The notes beneath the pieces were generated by a model that saw only the letters and a list, made by a program, of their open reading frames with translations, was not told where the DNA came from and ran no database searches. Source: Polytrichum commune (taxonomy: Eukaryota > Streptophyta > Polytrichopsida > Polytrichales > Polytrichaceae). From it: a stretch of DNA of 64,000 bases. Shown here in pieces: positions 12,401 to 24,212 of this stretch. Location: the NCBI GenBank assembly GCA_950295325.1, contig OX485803.1, positions 22,318,001 through 22,382,000 on the forward strand, read 5' to 3'. Position 1 is the first letter of the stretch. Each line of letters opens with the position of its first letter. The position numbers were made by a program, and so were the translations under genes.

Positions 12401-12765
12401 TTTGTACAATTTACAAACATTGATCATCAATTTTGCCACCATTCCTTTTATGTCACCAATTTTTCTTTTGCCTCGTATCGAAATCACTGTTCTACCTTGT
12501 GCTGTCATCACGAGTCATTCTGTCCAAACCTCACACCAGCGAAGCTTGAATGGAATTCTGTGTTCAATCAAAAAAGCTTCAACGGGTTCACAAGTCGGTT
12601 TGTGCAATTTGCAAACATTCAGTACAATTCTTCATTTCATGAATCACATCACCATTTTTACCAGCTCACCGTTCTGTTTTATTTTATGTCACCATCTATC
12701 TTTGAATGTTGTGCATCTAGACTACTGTTCCACCTTATGCGGTCGTCACAGGTCATTCCGCTCAT
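12401..12765. repeat. Diverged tandem duplication, ~200-nt period
   Basis: Segments starting at about 12,401 and 12,597 share TTTGT-CAATTT-CAAACATT, TTTATGTCACCA and ACTGTTC-ACCTT-TGC-GTC-TCAC, with an extra stretch in the second unit. No coding potential is supported. Confidence 0.7.
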
Positions 12766-12942
12766 TTACTGCAAAGCACTCATTTTGTGGTGTGTTGCAA
12801 TTGTAAAGTCAAGCAAGGACTGTGTGTATTGTGCATCGCACTATCACAATGGGAAAGTCACCACATGTGTCAGCGAGAACCCATAAATGTGAGGACACAG
12901 CACTATTTGAGAAAGTAGTTCTTCCAATTAGACACCTTTTCC

Positions 12943-13305
12943 TGATCACAACCCCGTCAGCAATCTAAAGGTTACCCCAATCTCAATCAAGCTGGGATTG
13001 AATTTTCAATCCGTTTGTAACTAAATTTCGATCAGGTTGAAACCATGACACATGTCCTGGTGAGGAGGAATGAGCAATTAAAATGAGCGGTTATGGCAGA
13101 TTGTAGGCATTGGTAATATGTGGGGGCCAACTTTAGGTTTCAAAAATTCATGATACATATAATCTAAGGAAACAAATCACCAAAAAAATTACAGTCTACC
13201 TAATTTCTATCTCCCTTCATGGGGGGAAAATTGCACCGCCTTGTACTTTTCCAAGTGTGATGTACTTCTCTAAGTGATCGGTTATAGGCACCTCTACTCA
13301 CGTAG
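12943..13305 (-). repeat. Dispersed repeat family A, reverse copy
   Basis: In reverse complement this matches the copies at 24,890-25,255 and 38,750-39,130: it shares a GGCACCTCTACTC-type end, a TTGCACC block, GATAGAAAT, CATAACCGCTCATTTTA and GCTCATTCCTCCTCA. It lies head to head with the partial forward copy at 13,355. There is no ORF, so it is probably a non-autonomous mobile element. Confidence 0.75.
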
Positions 13306-13354
13306 CCAACCGCACTCCGCCATTCTAGAGAGTTAGTTGGTTTGAAACCATCTT

Positions 13355-13551
13355 GATGTAGAGTAAAGGCACCCATAGCCGATCACTTAAGAGGTTTTGC
13401 ACCAAGTCCGAAGAAGTATAAGGTGGTGCAAAAAAATTCGATGTAGGAAGATAGAAATAAGGAGGATTCCCAATTTTTTTGGTAATTTTATTCCTTAAAT
13501 TGAAACTATTGTGGATTTTTGAAGCCAAAAATTGGCATGAACATATTACTA
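13355..13551 (+). repeat. Dispersed repeat family A, partial forward copy
   Basis: This covers the first half of the family (GGCACCCATA-CCGATCACTTAAGAGGTTTTGCACC through GAACATATTACTAATG) and then stops abruptly at the start of repeat family B. Confidence 0.75.
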
Positions 13552-13825
13552 ATGTTATTAAAACCCGGCTTTCTAGCTTGTCCTACTATAACGGGTGGCG
13601 TAAGCTAGCCTTGAAATGATTGATCCAGGATTGAAAGTGGCAGGTCCCATGGGCATGCCCTATTTTAGATCCTAGAGTTTTTGGAATGGCAAGAGGAAGT
13701 TCAAGGAGTTTCATCCAACTTTCAAAATAGGTCCAACATATGACAAGTTCATGAACTAATCATAATAAAATAATTTTTCAAAGAAAGATGAAACCCCATG
13801 GTTTCATTGCTTATAAATGGTGTTT
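13552..13825 (+). repeat. Dispersed repeat family B, copy 1
   Basis: This is similar along about 280 nt to 58,211-58,500, with shared phrases such as TATTAAAA, TTGTCCTACTA-A-GGGTGG, TCCATGGG, TATT-TAGATCCT, ATGGCAAGA and CCCATGGTTT. It is non-coding. Confidence 0.65.
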
Positions 13826-15120
13826 CAATTAAATCTTTAAAAGCTCCCATTATCATATTAGGTCATGCATTCTCATACATGTATGGAGATCTAACCTCTA
13901 ACTGGCGTTTGAGTGATATTTCGATTGTTGTTCTATTTTCGTGTGAATGTTGAAGTAATGATTGAATTTGATCAATATTTGCAGGCACATTGATAATACC
14001 TCCATGTAATTTGAATTGGCTGTAATTATGTAATTTATGAATTTGTGTAAAAGCAAGATGTGAAGAAAGTAATATTTCTTCCAGCATTGAAAGTTGTTTA
14101 ATAAAATCAATGGCAAGATTTCTAGAAATTTTTATTGGGAACACAATAAGCAAGGATACCACCTATTTTCATCAACTTCAAACAAAAATTATAACTACAT
14201 ATATTATCTTCTTTTGAATCAATTTTAAGTTAAGTTAAGTTTATTTTATTTTATTCAAAATGATTTCAAGGATGGGTGCAAGCACAGTAAAGTGGAGAAC
14301 TTTTGATCCTTGCACAAGTTAAGTGAAAGTCATTCAAAATTATATACTAATTTCAAAAATTTTGAAAAATAAGATCGTAAACATCAAACAACAAAACCAA
14401 GTAATTTATGCTGACAAAAAAAAATCTAAGAAATTTCTAGAAGACGGTGCAAGTGGATGTGCAAGTGATGATATTGAACAATTATTTGTCAAGATTTTGT
14501 TTAAATATGCAAAATTACATTGAATTGATGATTTTCTATAAATTTTTTGATAATGTCCTCAAGTGTACAATGAATTCAAGGAATATGAAGAAACAATCAA
14601 GCTCAAAACAATTAAGGTCATTTAATATACATTCAACACCAAATCTAGCCATTTGTTTTTGAGCATTAAATCAAAACCAAATCTAGCCATTAGAAATAAT
14701 GTATTTTGGTACCAATGATATTTGTGAATGGTAGCGTCACCACCTTGGAGCTTGGGTAGCTATTTCTATGTTATGAGTATACATTTTGGTGGCAAGATAA
14801 CCACTACGTTATATTTTTAGAGTGCAATCACTATGAGACAATAGCTGTCACTAGGGAGGGTAGCAATTACTATAAAGCGCAATGCATATGAAACTCTAAC
14901 TCCTAAAACTTAAACGGCATTGCTATTGTCCATCTCCGTCCCCTCTATTGTTGTTATCAACCCCTTGCAACACATGGTTTTGGTGATCTTGGTTGTATTG
15001 GTTAATGTGTTGGTGCTCTTCATCATAGTGTTAGTCGTGATGATCCTCTTCAAAGTAATTTCTCTTCTTCATTTTTTATTTGTGTTTGTTAGGTTCTTTG
15101 GATTCGACTTTGGAGGTCAA
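13826..15120. other. AT-rich intergenic DNA
   Basis: No supportable gene or element was seen. Short AT-biased frames only. Confidence 0.45.
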
Positions 15121-15124
15121 CTGT

Positions 15125-15605
15125 GTGTCAATGTTTGATTCTTTATCCATATTTTGAAGCCCGGGTGCTATGCTTTTGTGATTTTAATTTATTGTAGGCA
15201 TAAGAGGTCATATATATGATGATGTTCAAATTTTGATGCATATTATTTTGTGGGTTTTGATTTTTCAAAGGTGTAGGAGGTCAGAGGTATGTTGATGTTG
15301 AATGTTTGACGCATATTCTAAAGCCCAAGTGCAACGTTCGTGTAGGTGCTGATTTTTTGGAAGTACAAGAGATAATATGTATGCCAATGTTCAAATTTTG
15401 ATGCATACTTTGAAACCAAAAGGCTGTACTTTTGTGGGTTTTGGTTTTTCGAAGGTGTACGAGGTGAAATATATGTTGATGCCCAAATTTTGATGCATAT
15501 TATGAAGCCAAAAATATTTATTTTTGTAGGTTTTGTTTTTTTCAAATATCTAAGAGGGCAAATGTAACTGATGTTCAAATTTTGATGCATATTTTGAAGC
15601 CAAAA
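15125..15605. repeat. ~90-bp tandem repeat, about six units
   Basis: The phrase GTTCAAATTTTGATGCATAT recurs at about 15,226, 15,389, 15,482 and 15,574, with weaker versions at about 15,126 and 15,300, each followed by an AAGCC-AAA and TTTTGTGGGTTTTG block. The array ends exactly where the Ty3/gypsy pol remnant becomes readable. Long minus-strand frames inside it are repeat by-products. Confidence 0.85.
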
Positions 15606-17260
15606 AACTTTACTCTTGTGGATTTTGGTCATGCTAATGCAAATCATTTGTCAAGATTGATTGAAGAATTAGACAGAGAACCCATCGATAATTCGTTCCT
15701 TGATGCCAATTTGTTTTTCATAGACATGGTACCTCTTGAGTACGACGAGACAATAAATCATCTCCAAACTAATAAGTTCCCTCCAATCTTCTTTCAGAAG
15801 CAACAATAGCATCTAACATTTAAAGTTGCCCATCTTATCATTGTTGATACTTTATATGAGAAAGGTAAGGATATTGAGATATTGCATTATGAGTCCAAAA
15901 TACCCCTCGTTTTACAACAATGTCATAGTGACCCCGCATGTGATCATTTTGCGAGTGATGTCACTGCTAGGATAGTCTTACATGTCGGTTATTGGTGGCC
16001 TACCCTATTTGAAGATTGTACTACCTATGCTAGGCAATGCAACACTTGTCAAAGAGTCGGTAAACCAATAGATACATTAGCCATTCCTTTATACCCTATC
16101 TTAATATTAGCACCCTTCGAAAAATGGGATATGGACTTTGTTGGTCCCATTATTCCCCCTAGCAAAAATGGGCGTCATCACTATATTCTAGATGTCATAG
16201 ACTATGTCATAAAATGAGCCAAGGCTAAGGCCACTAATTAAGATGATAAAGAAAATGTTGCCAAATTTCTTTAAAACTAGTACCTTCTCACAATTTGGTT
16301 GCCCACGAGAGTTAATTAGTGATGAAGGCACCCATTTTGTCAATGATGTCATTGCATTATTAACTGAATGTTATAAGATCAAACATTGAATTACCACCCT
16401 AGAGAAAATGGATAAACTAAGAAAAATATTGGTTTTATGTTGAATTATTACTAAGACAGTCCGAGGCTCTATAGTTGATTGGGGTGCTAAGTTTACTAGA
16501 TGCCTTATGGGCACACGTTACGGCCTATAAGGTTACCACGAAATTTACCCCCTTTCAATTGGTTTATGGTTAAGAGGCCATTCTACCCATTGAACTAGAA
16601 CTACTGTCCTTACGAATAGCACTTGATGAACAATTAGATGAATCATAATATTTGAACAAGCATATTGGTATGTTAGAATAACTAGATGAAATATGGACAC
16701 AAGCTTATCCTAACACCTCTGCAATTCAAAGATGGCATAAAACCTATTATGGTAGCACTCGGGGGGGGGGGGGGGGTAGTCATTGGTTGGAGTAGCAATA
16801 TACGTGCGAACAGGTATTTTAAAGACATGGGGGGTAAAAATTATAAATGGACTTAAGAGTAATATAGGGTATCAAAAATGGCAATGGACATCTTTAAAGT
16901 ACTATAGGGTATGGAATAATAAGTAATTTGGAATTATAAGTAATGCAAGCCATTTTACTATTAACCCAAAGTAGAAATTTACATAATGATAGCATGTGAA
17001 AAAAAAAAAAATGAAAGTAATACCCCCTTATAAAATAGTGGTTGTTCGCACTTATATCCTTAACTTTTTAACACACTGTCCCCCCCCCCCCCCCCCCGAG
17101 TGGTAGCATGATAAAAAATAAAATCATTAAGGAGAACGATTTGGTTTTGCTTTATGATAGTCGATTTCAAAATTTTCCGGGAAATTTACAACCCATTGGC
17201 AAGGCCCGTATAAGATAGTGAAAGCTTATGAGAAAGGATCATGTGACCTGGAAGATTTTC
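15606..17260 (+). mobile_element. Ty3/gypsy retrotransposon pol remnant
   Basis: The frame starts at the end of RNase H with ANANHLSRL. A degenerate connection follows, then the integrase zinc-binding region (HSDPACDHF, GYWWPTLF, CNTCQRVGKP), the start of the catalytic core (FEKWDMDFVGP) and, after breaks, the C-terminal region (NDLVLLYDSRFQNFPG, LQPIGKA). Order and motifs are those of Ty3/gypsy pol, which copies and inserts the element. Stops after DYVIK and elsewhere, and missing parts, show it is dead. The frame is interrupted at 16,750-17,108 by a hAT-like MITE. No LTRs, primer-binding site or gag were recognised. Confidence 0.85.
16758..17100. mobile_element. hAT-like MITE with poly-G ends, TSD TGGTAGCA
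   Basis: The element starts CTC followed by 16 G and ends with 18 C followed by GAG. Inward, the arms stay alike (AATATACGTGCGAACA against GATATAAGTGCGAACA in reverse), giving terminal inverted repeats of at least 45 nt. The 8-bp sequence TGGTAGCA flanks it at 16,750-16,757 and 17,101-17,108. An 8-bp duplication points to the hAT superfamily. The 343-bp element has no transposase. It lies inside the retrotransposon integrase frame, so it is the younger insertion. Confidence 0.88.
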
Positions 17261-18206
17261 AAGGACGACAATAAACTACCTATATCGATGGAAACTATCT
17301 TAGGAATTACTACACTAACTGAGGTTGGTTAGTGTAATTAAGCTGGGAGGACAGTAGTTAGGAAGGTGTTAGAAGTAATTGTTCATAGAGTTAATAAGTA
17401 ATTTCAATCATAGGAGTTGAATCGGCAAGGTTCATTTTTTTTATAGGAATATTGAAGATTGTATTTTGATGGAATATACCCTAATCATGGTTGAATTAAA
17501 TGAGGGCATACAAGTTTACAAATTTGAAAATAAAGAAGTAGATTTGCACATATAGAAAGTAAAATGCACCTAAACATGTTAAGTGGAAGGATAGAATTTT
17601 GAACATTCTCATGAATGGCCATAATTTGAAATACAAAGGCAATAAGCATAGTTAGCCATAATCATGAAAAGAAAAGTAAGCTGGTAATGTCATAATTAAG
17701 TCACAACCATAAAATCCAAGATTCACACATCGATTGCCAAATCAATAGAAGTGACAACCAATTTGGTTGAGTGCCATTATGACCGTGACAAGGGAGGCGA
17801 TCATCAATAGATTCATCATGGCATGACAATAACTATATCCACTACCTTATCGTTTCAACACGATTCTATGGCAACAAAGCTCAAAAGTGTCTCACTTTAG
17901 CGAGTTAGACTATAGCCAATGTGCTCTGAGAGTCAAATTTTTGTGCAAGATTCAAGAGCACATTGTGAGGTTAACATGATATCCACAAAGGCCAAAGTTT
18001 GTAAGAGTAAGTGAAAGGCCATGAGTTGAGTTTGAGAGTGAATACACTAAATGCAAGGCAAGTAGATGAGCTTAAGTGTGAATTCTAAACATTTTAAGTC
18101 GTGTCAATTGGATTGAGTTGGGTATTTTCAATCTAAGAATGTAAGTGTGAAAATTAGTTGAGTTGCACACAACTAAGAGTTAGGCGATAACCGGTTGCGT
18201 AGCACA
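17261..18206. other. Intergenic DNA
   Basis: Downstream of the pol remnant. No LTR, gene or repeat could be supported. Confidence 0.4.
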
Positions 18207-18840
18207 ATGGTTGAATTATCCAAGAAGGGGAGGAAAAGACGAAGTTTACCTATTGAGCCCATTGCAAATCTTGAATTGTCTAAGTCCTTCAAACACAAAA
18301 TTAAGGAAAAAGATGCACACCTCAAAGCAGTAGGGTTGTGAGAGTTTGTTATTGACTTGGAAATCCCATGGCCATGGTCTATTGACCTCTCAAAGTGTGT
18401 GTTCTTAGCATGTGCGAGAGATTTCTTGCAATTCTCTGCAAGCAAACAACTAGTTTGTTTTGATGTGGAGGCAATAGCTCAAGTAACAACCTTACCTAGA
18501 GTGGATAGTGTTGCAGTGGCCAAGGCATGGAGGCTGATTGATGCACCCGAGTGGGGAATGGCGTTTGAGAGCACGCAATTGGTGTTCTATGTGAAGAAGC
18601 AAGGCTGGAATTTGGATAAAGCACTACCACCTTGGCGAGATTGGATATTGTTGATTCATCAATGCATTGAGCTTGGGCGAGATGGTGGATTCATGAAGCA
18701 TTGTGTTGTTTGTGCCGCCCTTGCAGCTTGGATACGAGATACTAAGTTCAACTGAGTTGCAGAGGTGAGGTCCGAAGAGATTGAAAATTACAAGTTTTTG
18801 ATGCCTATGCCCTTGAGACTTGCTAGGTATATAGGCATGC
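18207..18840 (+). pseudogene. Unidentified broken ORF, possibly TE-derived
   Basis: From ATG 18,207 one frame reads about 210 codons with only two in-frame TGA stops, after codon 44 and at 18,753. The start is basic (MVELSKKGRKRRSLP). The middle is hydrophobic and tryptophan-rich (IPWPWSIDL, GWNLDKALPPWRDWI, HCVVCAALAAW). I recognise no domain. The length of nearly open frame and the position just downstream of a retrotransposon remnant suggest a recently dead gene or a gag-like or accessory ORF of a mobile element. It could also be two exons of a host gene. No family is assigned. Confidence 0.4.
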
Positions 18841-19118
18841 TTTGTTGACCGGTGCTCTATGTCATGGAAGATGGGTGACATGTTATGTGTCTAAACTCAC
18901 AGGTGTTGTTTAAGATTCACTTTGTTAGCAGGTTATTTGTCTCCTATAAGATGGTTTGACACAATATGTGTCTTAACTCACACATGTTGATTAAAATTTG
19001 CTTTGTTAATGGATTCCTTGTCACCGGGAAGATGGTTTGACATGTTATGTGTCTAGATTCATAGTTTTTTTAGTTTCGACTTCACTTTGTTGACATGTTA
19101 TTTGTCTTGTGGAAGATC
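18840..19118. repeat. ~80-bp tandem repeat before the P450 start
   Basis: The string TTTGTT followed by a GTTATTTGTC or similar block, AAGATGG and a GACATGTTATGTGTCT-type block recurs at about 18,841, 18,921, 19,002 and 19,086, spacing 80-84 nt. The last unit runs into the first ATG of the P450 fragment at 19,119. Confidence 0.75.
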
Positions 19119-20386
19119 ATGGTGTCATCAAGCTTGCTAGATGCCGCACAAAGCTGGGTTGTGATGACAACGTCGATGCAGTTTGATCACGCTCTTCTCA
19201 AACTGGCGTGGGTGACCCTCATTTTGGTGGGGTCTTGGTGGACCCTGCGTCAGTTTCATCTTCAACGGAAGACGAATTTGCTTCCGCTAGGACCTAGGGT
19301 CTGGCTGATTGTGGAAAACTTGCCATGCCTGTTGAAAGGCAGTCTCCCTCACCGAGCCTTTCTCGATTTGGCCAAGCAGTATGGAGGGTTCACTTTTCTC
19401 CGGTTGGGTATTATAATTCTATACTATTCTTCATGCATTAGTTCTCTTGCGTGAAGCTTTACTGCAAATTCTGACCACTATTAAGCAACAAGCATGTGTT
19501 TGTGTGTGTGTCTGTCTGCAAAGTGTCTGCTTGCTACACCAAATTAGCTAATAGCCCACTCGCACATGGCGGACGCCCCACGTTGCAGAACGTCAAGGAC
19601 CCTCCTGCAAGTTGGGGAGCCACATCTTCGTGCACTTTAATGCGCAGTGGGACAACCGAAAACGCTCAACGTCTGATCACCAAGTTCTACGTGGTCGTTG
19701 AACGTTTACAAACGTTCGACGACTCTCAAAACACAATGAGACAAAAGACCAAGTTTAAACCTCCCTTGTTACAAATCCCGGATTGCAACGATTAGTGACA
19801 CCTTCAGTAGTTTGTCATCCTTGTGTGTGAGTCGTGACTTTCTACCCGATTGTGGGATGTTTCGGAGCATTTGACGTCTTGAATTAATTTTTTGCGCTTG
19901 CACTCGCATCCCACTCGCATGCGCAGGATTACTTTTTGAAACGTCAGACATTCCATGTGTGCAATGAGTGGTATATCATATTTAATTCCTCAAACTTGAT
20001 GAATTGTTCGAATGTAGGCTCCAAACCATGCATTGTCCTGTCAAGTGCGAGTGTGGTGCGGGAGATCTTCCAGAGCCACGACACGACATTGTTGTCGCGA
20101 CCCACTGGGTTGGTGCTGGAGTTTCTGACGGAGTACATGAAAATCTTGCACGCGATGAGTGGGCCGCACTGGCACAGGTTGCACCGGATTCTCAATACCC
20201 ATCTCCTTGGCCACAGGCGGTTAGTGCCCTTCTCAGACACCCGGACGCAAGAGATTCACACCATGATGAAGCTCCTTCGGGAGCAGCCGGAGATTAGCGG
20301 AAGAGGAGGAGAGGAGGGATGAACCTCAAGACGTGGCTTCACTCCCTCACTACCAACAACATAACACGCATGGTCGTCAGCAAAAG

Positions 20387-21420
20387 GTTAGTCTAGTATA
20401 ATATAAGATTCCAACTCTTCATTTGATCCACCATTCACCGTATTCTTCATGCAGTTACCTTCTACAATTGCACTCACCTTCTACAAGGAATGATCCTCGT
20501 TGGGATTCAGTTAGTATTGATACCTGCAACCAGACAAACTCACATATCATGCACATCTCATGTGGTTAAACTCCTACTCACTATTTTTATTGCAGAATAT
20601 CATACAAGAGTCCTGACAAGAGTGATTTCCCTCTTTGAGTGACCGACCCTAAGTATCGTAAGAGAGATACCTACTTACTAAATGAACTGAGTATGCTACA
20701 AACTAACTATCTCCCAAATGGTTGTAGACAGGAATGAGCTTCTACCACTAGAAGGAATCCTATCCAAATCAACCCTGCAGGGTTGCAGGGTTGCAAGAAT
20801 TTCAGTGGAAACGGTCACCGGTATGCGGTGGTAGTAGTCCGTTGGTGCAGTCTTGATGGCCTAGTTGAAAGGTGGGTGATGCATCCAATAATGTTGTTTT
20901 CAACCCCTTGGGGCTTCTGTGGGTGACGATCTCCATCCTGGGGGTGAAGCATACTCTTTTCCCATTCTACCACAATGGGTAGGGTGGATTGGGTTTTAGA
21001 TGACATTCGATCGTTCGGTGCCCTCTTGATAATGTGCGCCAAAATTGGGGTGCTTTGTGGTGCGCATCACCTACCCGCATCGGTGGACATACCAAGATTG
21101 CCACCGTTGTGGGTGCACACATGCTATTCACTTATCATGTGTTGGCACGACCCACACCGGAGTATATGGAGGGTATGACAAGTTACCCGTCCAAGGGTGG
21201 TGCATACTAGTCACCAAACTAACCGAATGAGGGTGGACATATTGGGTGGCATAGTGTATTATCATAAACCAGGTTGAATGTCGGGTAGAGTATAGGATAC
21301 ATATGGAGGTGGCATTTGGGTACATACTCACCCACATGGTCACTACTACCAGTTTTGCTTTCAATTGTCGTATCCACGCATGCCACATCAGTCGACAAGT
21401 GACCATAGAGGTGGCGTTCG
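20387..21420. other. Non-coding interval inside the P450 fragments
   Basis: No exon is recognised. From about 20,800 the sequence turns G-rich and leads into the minisatellite. It may be intron of the original P450 gene or inserted DNA. Confidence 0.4.
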
Positions 21421-21790
21421 TTACTTGTGAGTGGGTGGCGTTCAATGGGTGAGGGTGGGTCGGTGTTGACTTGGGCTTGGGTGTTCGAGGCTTAGTTGGG
21501 GGGGGGGGGGGGGGCGTCCTCGGTGGATGGGTTAGGGTTGGGTGGGTGTTGGGTGGGCGTCCTCGGCGATGGGTTAGTTTCAGGTGGGTGTTGTGATGCG
21601 TTACTGTCGAGTGGGCGTCTTTGGTGATGGGTTATTGTCGGGTGGGTGTTGGGTGGATGCCCTCAGTGGATGGATTAGAGTTGAGTGGGTGTTGGGTTGG
21701 CATCCCCGGTAGATTGGTTGGTGTTGGGTGGGCATTCTCGGTGGATGGGTTAGTGTTAGATACGTCTTGTCGGTGGATGGGTGGATGTTT
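21421..21790 (+). repeat. G-rich minisatellite, ~45-bp units
   Basis: Phrases of the type GGTGGGTGTTGGGTGGGCGT and CTCGGTGGATGGGTTAGTGTT repeat with changes across about 370 bp. A run of about 17 G lies near 21,500. The G-rich strand has many GGG and GGTGG tracts that could fold into G-quadruplexes, and GGGTTAG strings resemble telomere units but are not in telomeric array. Confidence 0.8.
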
Positions 21791-22780
21791 TAACAACACA
21801 ATCTTGTGTCTTTAGCCGGTCATTTTGTGGGTTACTTGAAAAAAAAATGCACAAATTGAAATGCAAATATGACTAGTCTCATCGTATCCAAATTCCTTGA
21901 CTGAATCTTCAATGGCAAATTAATGTAAGTTTTGTTATAAACAACCATTATCATGCAATAGTTTGTATTAACTATGTACAAATTCATTTAGAACTAAAAA
22001 CTTTTGTAACTTTCTAGGGACTTGAGTGTCCTGTAAGAGGAGATTGACTACACAACGTTCATGAAAAGGTGAAACGAAGTGTTTGAAGAAACCAAAGCAC
22101 TTTGTGCAGCTGACTCTAGTTGCTCTTGCTTTGGCATTAAACCAAAGTTAGAAAAGGGTACCCTACTTTGCACTATTGGCCTTACATCATTGACAGATGC
22201 AGAAAGGCTAGTTGCAATAGGAATAGGAGCATAATAACTTGAGAGCATGTGTGCGTGTCTGCTGTGATGTCAGCTAATCGCATCTCCTCTACAAGATGTT
22301 CAGTGATCTCCTTGCGTTTCTGCATCAAAACAATGCAGTTTGGTTCACCACGTCTTCCTCCTTAATTAGTAATCACTTTACTCCATAACTCATTGGAAGA
22401 AGAGGATGAAGTAATCAAAAACCTAGTTTTCTCCAAGAGACTGAGCAGGAAAACATCACTACCTTTTCACATGGAATATTCTAATTCAAAGCACAAGAAT
22501 ATGGGTTATTTTTTGTGCTTGAAAAGAAAAGGACTTATTTGAAACGATGTAGTTGTTAGAAGGGTGTTGTAAGTGGCAATATTTGGCTGCATGCCTCTAT
22601 CTTTCATGTCCCTGAAAACTTCTAGCCCTGACTCCAAGTTGCCACAGTGACATATGACCTGTCAAAAACTGAGGTAAACTCTTTGAATTGACAATCCAAA
22701 AGTTCTGTGTAGAAGACTTGGCACTGTTCTTTTCCAACTACACTGATTATGGTAACTAATGTGGGCACAATAACCTTTCC

Positions 22781-23147
22781 AGTAAGAATGAATTTGGGTA
22801 CCACATTGGTGCTCTCCACCCTTCCAAAGATTGACTCACCAATCTTAGGATGGTATGCACATGCAATTTTTAGAATCCAACTTGGATATCCTACCCACTA
22901 AATGCCAAAAGTACTGTAGGTCTAAGAGTTATTTGCTGCCCTCTGGAACCATTGAGTTAACAAATGCTATATGGGTTCATCAACGAGCAAAACTAAATAG
23001 GAATTTGAGCAAACCTTGATAAGGGAATTGTAAGTAATCAAATTGGGAGCAGACCTTGTTTTTGCATAATTTGCACCAACTCAAAAGCAGTTGACACACT
23101 TTTCGTATGAGAGCAGGCATTGATAGGGATATTGTATGAGTAGCATG
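22781..23147 (+). repeat. Direct duplication within PPR remnant, unit 1
   Basis: This is nearly the same as 23,844-24,212. It starts AGTAAGAATGAATTTGGGTA, ends ATGAGTAGCATG, and includes the last PPR motif and its splice donor. Confidence 0.9.
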
Positions 23148-23843
23148 TCAAGTTTAACACCAAGTGGCCGCATTTCCATGAAGACCTCCCAAGCTCCATC
23201 AAACTGCAAACCAAAGACATTAGTTTCCATTAAAGTAACCTCATACTAAACTGAAATCAGTTGTAATCTAACACCAGGTTAGACAGGACTTCAGTATCTG
23301 ACCATTGCACTCACTAGAATATCTTGATACAACCAGTTGGCAAGCGCACCTAACAGCTGCACCTCTCAATGGCAAGTTCTGTATCCTAATGATATATCAT
23401 AATAAAACATGAGAAATAAGCCCACAACAGCTATAACTATGAGATCATTCAATAAGTGCCATGGTACCTTTTTAGGCTGCACACAAGAATTGATGGCAGT
23501 GTTGTAAGAGATTGCATCCAACAATGGCTTCCTTGTTGGGATTTTTGTGTCTTGACAAGCTCATGAGTTCTGAAGAACCGCATCCACCATACCCTCTGAT
23601 CCCAACACACTCATCCGCAATGTTTTAATTGAATGTATATGTTCAGACTATATATATATATGGAGAATACCTAAGCATTTCTTGGACAGAGTCCAGCCAA
23701 CAAGCCCATTCTCAGCAACTTACTGGTGCATAGTATCACGAATCACTCGCTCTAAGCACAACCGATATGTCGACTGTGTCTCTGCTCATCTCCTCTGCTT
23801 CTCAACACGTTGTTTGTGCTTTGCAAAAACTACTTCCAGTTCT

Positions 23844-24212
23844 AGTAAGAATGAATTTGGGTACCACATTGGTGCTCTCCAGCTCCCTAAAGATTGACGC
23901 CAATCCTAGGATGGTATGCACATGCAATTTTTAGAAATCCAACTTGAAATGTCCTACCCACTAAATGCCAAAAGTACTGTAGGTCTAAGAGTTATTTGCT
24001 GCCCTCTGGAACCATTGAGTTAACAAACGCTATATGGGTTCGTCAACGAGCAAAACTAAATAGGAATTTGAACAAACCTTGATAAGGGAATTGTAAGTAA
24101 TCAAATCGGGAGAAACACCTTGTTTTTGCATAATTTGCACCAATTCAAAAGCAGTTGACACTTTTCTAGTGAGAGCAGGCATTGATAAGGATAATATTGT
24201 ATGAGTAGCATG
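23844..24212 (+). repeat. Direct duplication within PPR remnant, unit 2
   Basis: Second copy of the 367-nt unit, 1,063 bp downstream of the first. This copy keeps the more family-like residues in the repeated PPR motif (QGVSPDLITYNSLIK). Confidence 0.9.

Noticed and set aside
12402-12886. Overlapping 130-codon plus-strand frames downstream of cyclin copy 1
   Set aside because: They lie in a diverged tandem duplication and show no protein-like features or splice context.
15318-15647. 109-codon minus-strand frame
   Set aside because: Produced by the 90-bp tandem repeat.
21480-21790. Possible telomeric array (GGGTTAG strings)
   Set aside because: Strings are scattered in a longer minisatellite unit and not in head-to-tail telomere repeats.
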